Below, one piece after another: positions 4,809 to 5,225 of a stretch of DNA of 5,225 nt (position 1 is the stretch's first letter; every line of letters starts with the position of its first letter). The notes beneath the pieces are model-generated. The model was not told where the DNA came from and did not search any database. It saw only the letters and a program-made list of their open reading frames with translations. The stretch is from contig CADBMO010000018.1 in the NCBI GenBank assembly GCA_902795755.1, forward strand, positions 1 through 5,225, in the 5' to 3' direction. Made by a program: the position numbers and the translations under genes. This DNA comes from an uncultured Erysipelotrichaceae bacterium (GTDB taxonomy: Bacteria; Bacillota_I; Bacilli_A; RF39; UBA660).

Positions 4809-4899
4809 GTTTAAATGGTGGGCCGTTAGGGATTCGAACCCTAGACCCACTGATTAAGAGTCAGTTGCTCTACCAACTGAGCTAACGGCCCATTTAAAC
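4809..4899 (-). repeat. Perfect 10-nt inverted repeat bracketing tRNA-Lys
   Basis: On the minus strand, GTTTAAATGG (4899 to 4890) spans the tRNA spacer and the first two bases of tRNA-Lys. Its exact reverse complement CCATTTAAAC (4818 to 4809) spans the encoded CCA and the trailer. The leader and trailer of the precursor could pair next to the acceptor stem. The repeat is seen directly; a role in processing is inferred. Confidence 0.6.
4816..4891 (-). tRNA. tRNA-Lys (anticodon CUU)
   Basis: A complete 76-nt cloverleaf. The acceptor stem GGGCCGT/ACGGCCC is fully paired, followed by A and an encoded CCA. The D arm is AGCTCAGTTGGTAGAGC. The anticodon stem ACTGA/TCAGT encloses loop CTCTTAA with anticodon CTT at 4858-4856. 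The variable loop has five bases, and the T arm is TAGGG/CCCTA with loop TTCGAAT. It decodes AAG. In an AT-rich genome AAA codons dominate, so a second lysine tRNA (UUU) is expected elsewhere. It is the second gene of a two-tRNA transcript, eight bases after tRNA-Val. Confidence 0.97.
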
Positions 4900-4976
4900 T
4901 GGTGGACGCTATAGGACTCGAACCTATGACCCCTTGCTTGTAAGGCAAGTGCTCTAACCAACTGAGCTAAGCATCC
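4900..4976 (-). tRNA. tRNA-Val (anticodon UAC)
   Basis: A complete 77-nt cloverleaf. The acceptor stem GGATGCT/AGCGTCC has one T-G pair, followed by A and an encoded CCA. The D arm is AGCTCAGTTGGTTAGAGC. The anticodon stem CTTGC/GCAAG encloses loop CTTACAA with anticodon TAC at 4942-4940. The T arm is ATAGG/CCTAT with loop TTCGAGT. It decodes valine codons, GTA first and probably others by wobble. It is the first gene of the two-tRNA transcript, about six bases after the predicted transcription start. Confidence 0.97.
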
Positions 4977-4988
4977 AAATGCAATAAT

Positions 4989-5017
4989 ATTTTACTACAA
5001 ATAAAATCAAATATCAA
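4989..5017 (-). promoter_or_regulatory. SigA-type promoter of the tRNA-Val/tRNA-Lys transcript
   Basis: On the minus strand, TTGATA (5017 to 5012), a 17-base spacer and TAAAAT (4994 to 4989). Transcription would begin near 4982, giving tRNA-Val a 5' leader of only about six bases. The -35 box touches the base of the terminator hairpin of the preceding gene. No T-box leader or other regulatory RNA fits in the gap. Confidence 0.7.
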
Positions 5018-5068
5018 GAACAAATAAAAAAAATAATGCATAAACATTATTTTTTTATTTTTGTTCTT
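5016..5068 (-). terminator. Long hairpin terminator overlapping the end of the right-edge gene
   Basis: Two arms of 24 (5068 to 5045) and 23 bases (5038 to 5016) are near-perfect reverse complements, differing around an A/T run, with a six-base loop TTTATG. The inner part, AATAATG/CATTATT with a T tract, is the likely working terminator. The outer part (AAGAAC/GTTCTT) extends it to an unusual length. The 5' arm encodes the last residues, RTKIKK, and the stop codon TAA (5049-5047) is inside the stem. Confidence 0.65.
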
Positions 5069-5225
5069 ACTAGATTATGTAACTCTTTATAAAATTTACC
5101 CGCATGTGGCGTTATAGAATTCATTTCTACCTCTTGCCTTACTAAATTATCTATTCTTCTTTTTTCTTCGGCTTCTTCATTAAGTATTTTATCAGCATCT
5201 TCTTGGTAATATACATATTTAATAT
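5047..5225 (-). CDS. C-terminal fragment of an unidentified gene, cut by the window edge
   Basis: The reading frame is open from the right edge to TAA at 5049-5047 and gives the last 58 residues of a protein whose start lies outside the window. I do not recognise it. The fragment is charged and predicted helical: an acidic and basic stretch (QEDADKILNEEAEEKRR, about 7-23) that could be part of a coiled coil, then SITPHAGKFYKELHNLVRT and a lysine-rich end. There is no membrane segment in the visible part. Support comes from the open frame, codon use like that of its neighbours, and a terminator hairpin placed exactly at its stop codon, as for the other genes here. It lies upstream of the tRNA pair on the same strand but is separated from it by the terminator and the tRNA promoter. 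Confidence 0.7.
   Translation of the reverse strand, partial: IKYVYYQEDADKILNEEAEEKRRIDNLVRQEVEMNSITPHAGKFYKELHNLVRTKIKK

Noticed and set aside
4784..4976. tRNA 3' end as an attachment site of an integrated element
   Set aside because: No integrase gene and no second copy of the tRNA 3' end are present in the window.
4977..5016. T-box or other regulatory RNA leader before the tRNAs or small genes
   Set aside because: All leaders are too short (under about 30 nt) and no T-box or riboswitch motif is visible.

Overview
The window is a strongly AT-rich piece of bacterial chromosome (well over two thirds A+T by eye). It carries five complete protein genes, one gene cut by the right edge, and two tRNA genes. 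The A+T content, purine-rich Shine-Dalgarno sites (GGAGG, GGGAG), A/T-tract hairpin terminators, tRNAs with an encoded CCA end and a Tex protein of Bacillus-like length all point to a low-GC Firmicute, perhaps an uncultured Bacilli, Erysipelotrichia or Clostridia-like gut lineage. Two tryptophan codons I checked are TGG, and TAA, TAG and TGA are all used as stops. The code is therefore the standard bacterial one, not the Mycoplasma code. The exact taxon cannot be read from this window.

Layout, left to right: a stand-alone DHH/DHHA1 phosphoesterase (minus strand, 14-1117), probably acting on a cyclic dinucleotide or short RNA. Next is a divergent gene (plus, 1222-1815) for an exported, membrane-anchored acidic protein of unknown function. 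Their promoters face away from each other, and both -35 boxes lie inside one perfect 18-bp palindrome. The secreted-protein gene converges on tex (minus, 1822-3981), which encodes the YqgF/HhH/S1 transcription accessory protein; six bases and one two-way hairpin terminator separate them. Upstream of tex are two small minus-strand genes: an orphan 107-aa soluble protein (4020-4343) and a roughly 104-aa membrane protein (4390-4704). Then come tRNA-Lys(CUU) and tRNA-Val(UAC) as one short transcript with its own promoter and terminator (minus, 4787-5017). The last 58 codons of an unidentified gene run off the right edge.

This looks like ordinary housekeeping chromosome. There is no mobile element, CRISPR array, toxin-antitoxin pair or defence cassette. 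Genes are mostly transcribed singly: nearly every one has a recognisable sigma-A type promoter, a short leader of about 15-20 nt, and its own terminator. The points worth attention are compact regulatory architecture: (i) the mirror-image divergent promoter; (ii) terminator hairpins that start inside, or exactly at, the end of every protein gene, with stop codons in hairpin arms or loops; (iii) a perfect 10-nt inverted repeat bracketing tRNA-Lys that could pair the leader with the trailer of the precursor; and (iv) an altered substrate-binding motif (GGNGR instead of GGGGH) in the phosphoesterase. I found no convincing new multi-gene system.
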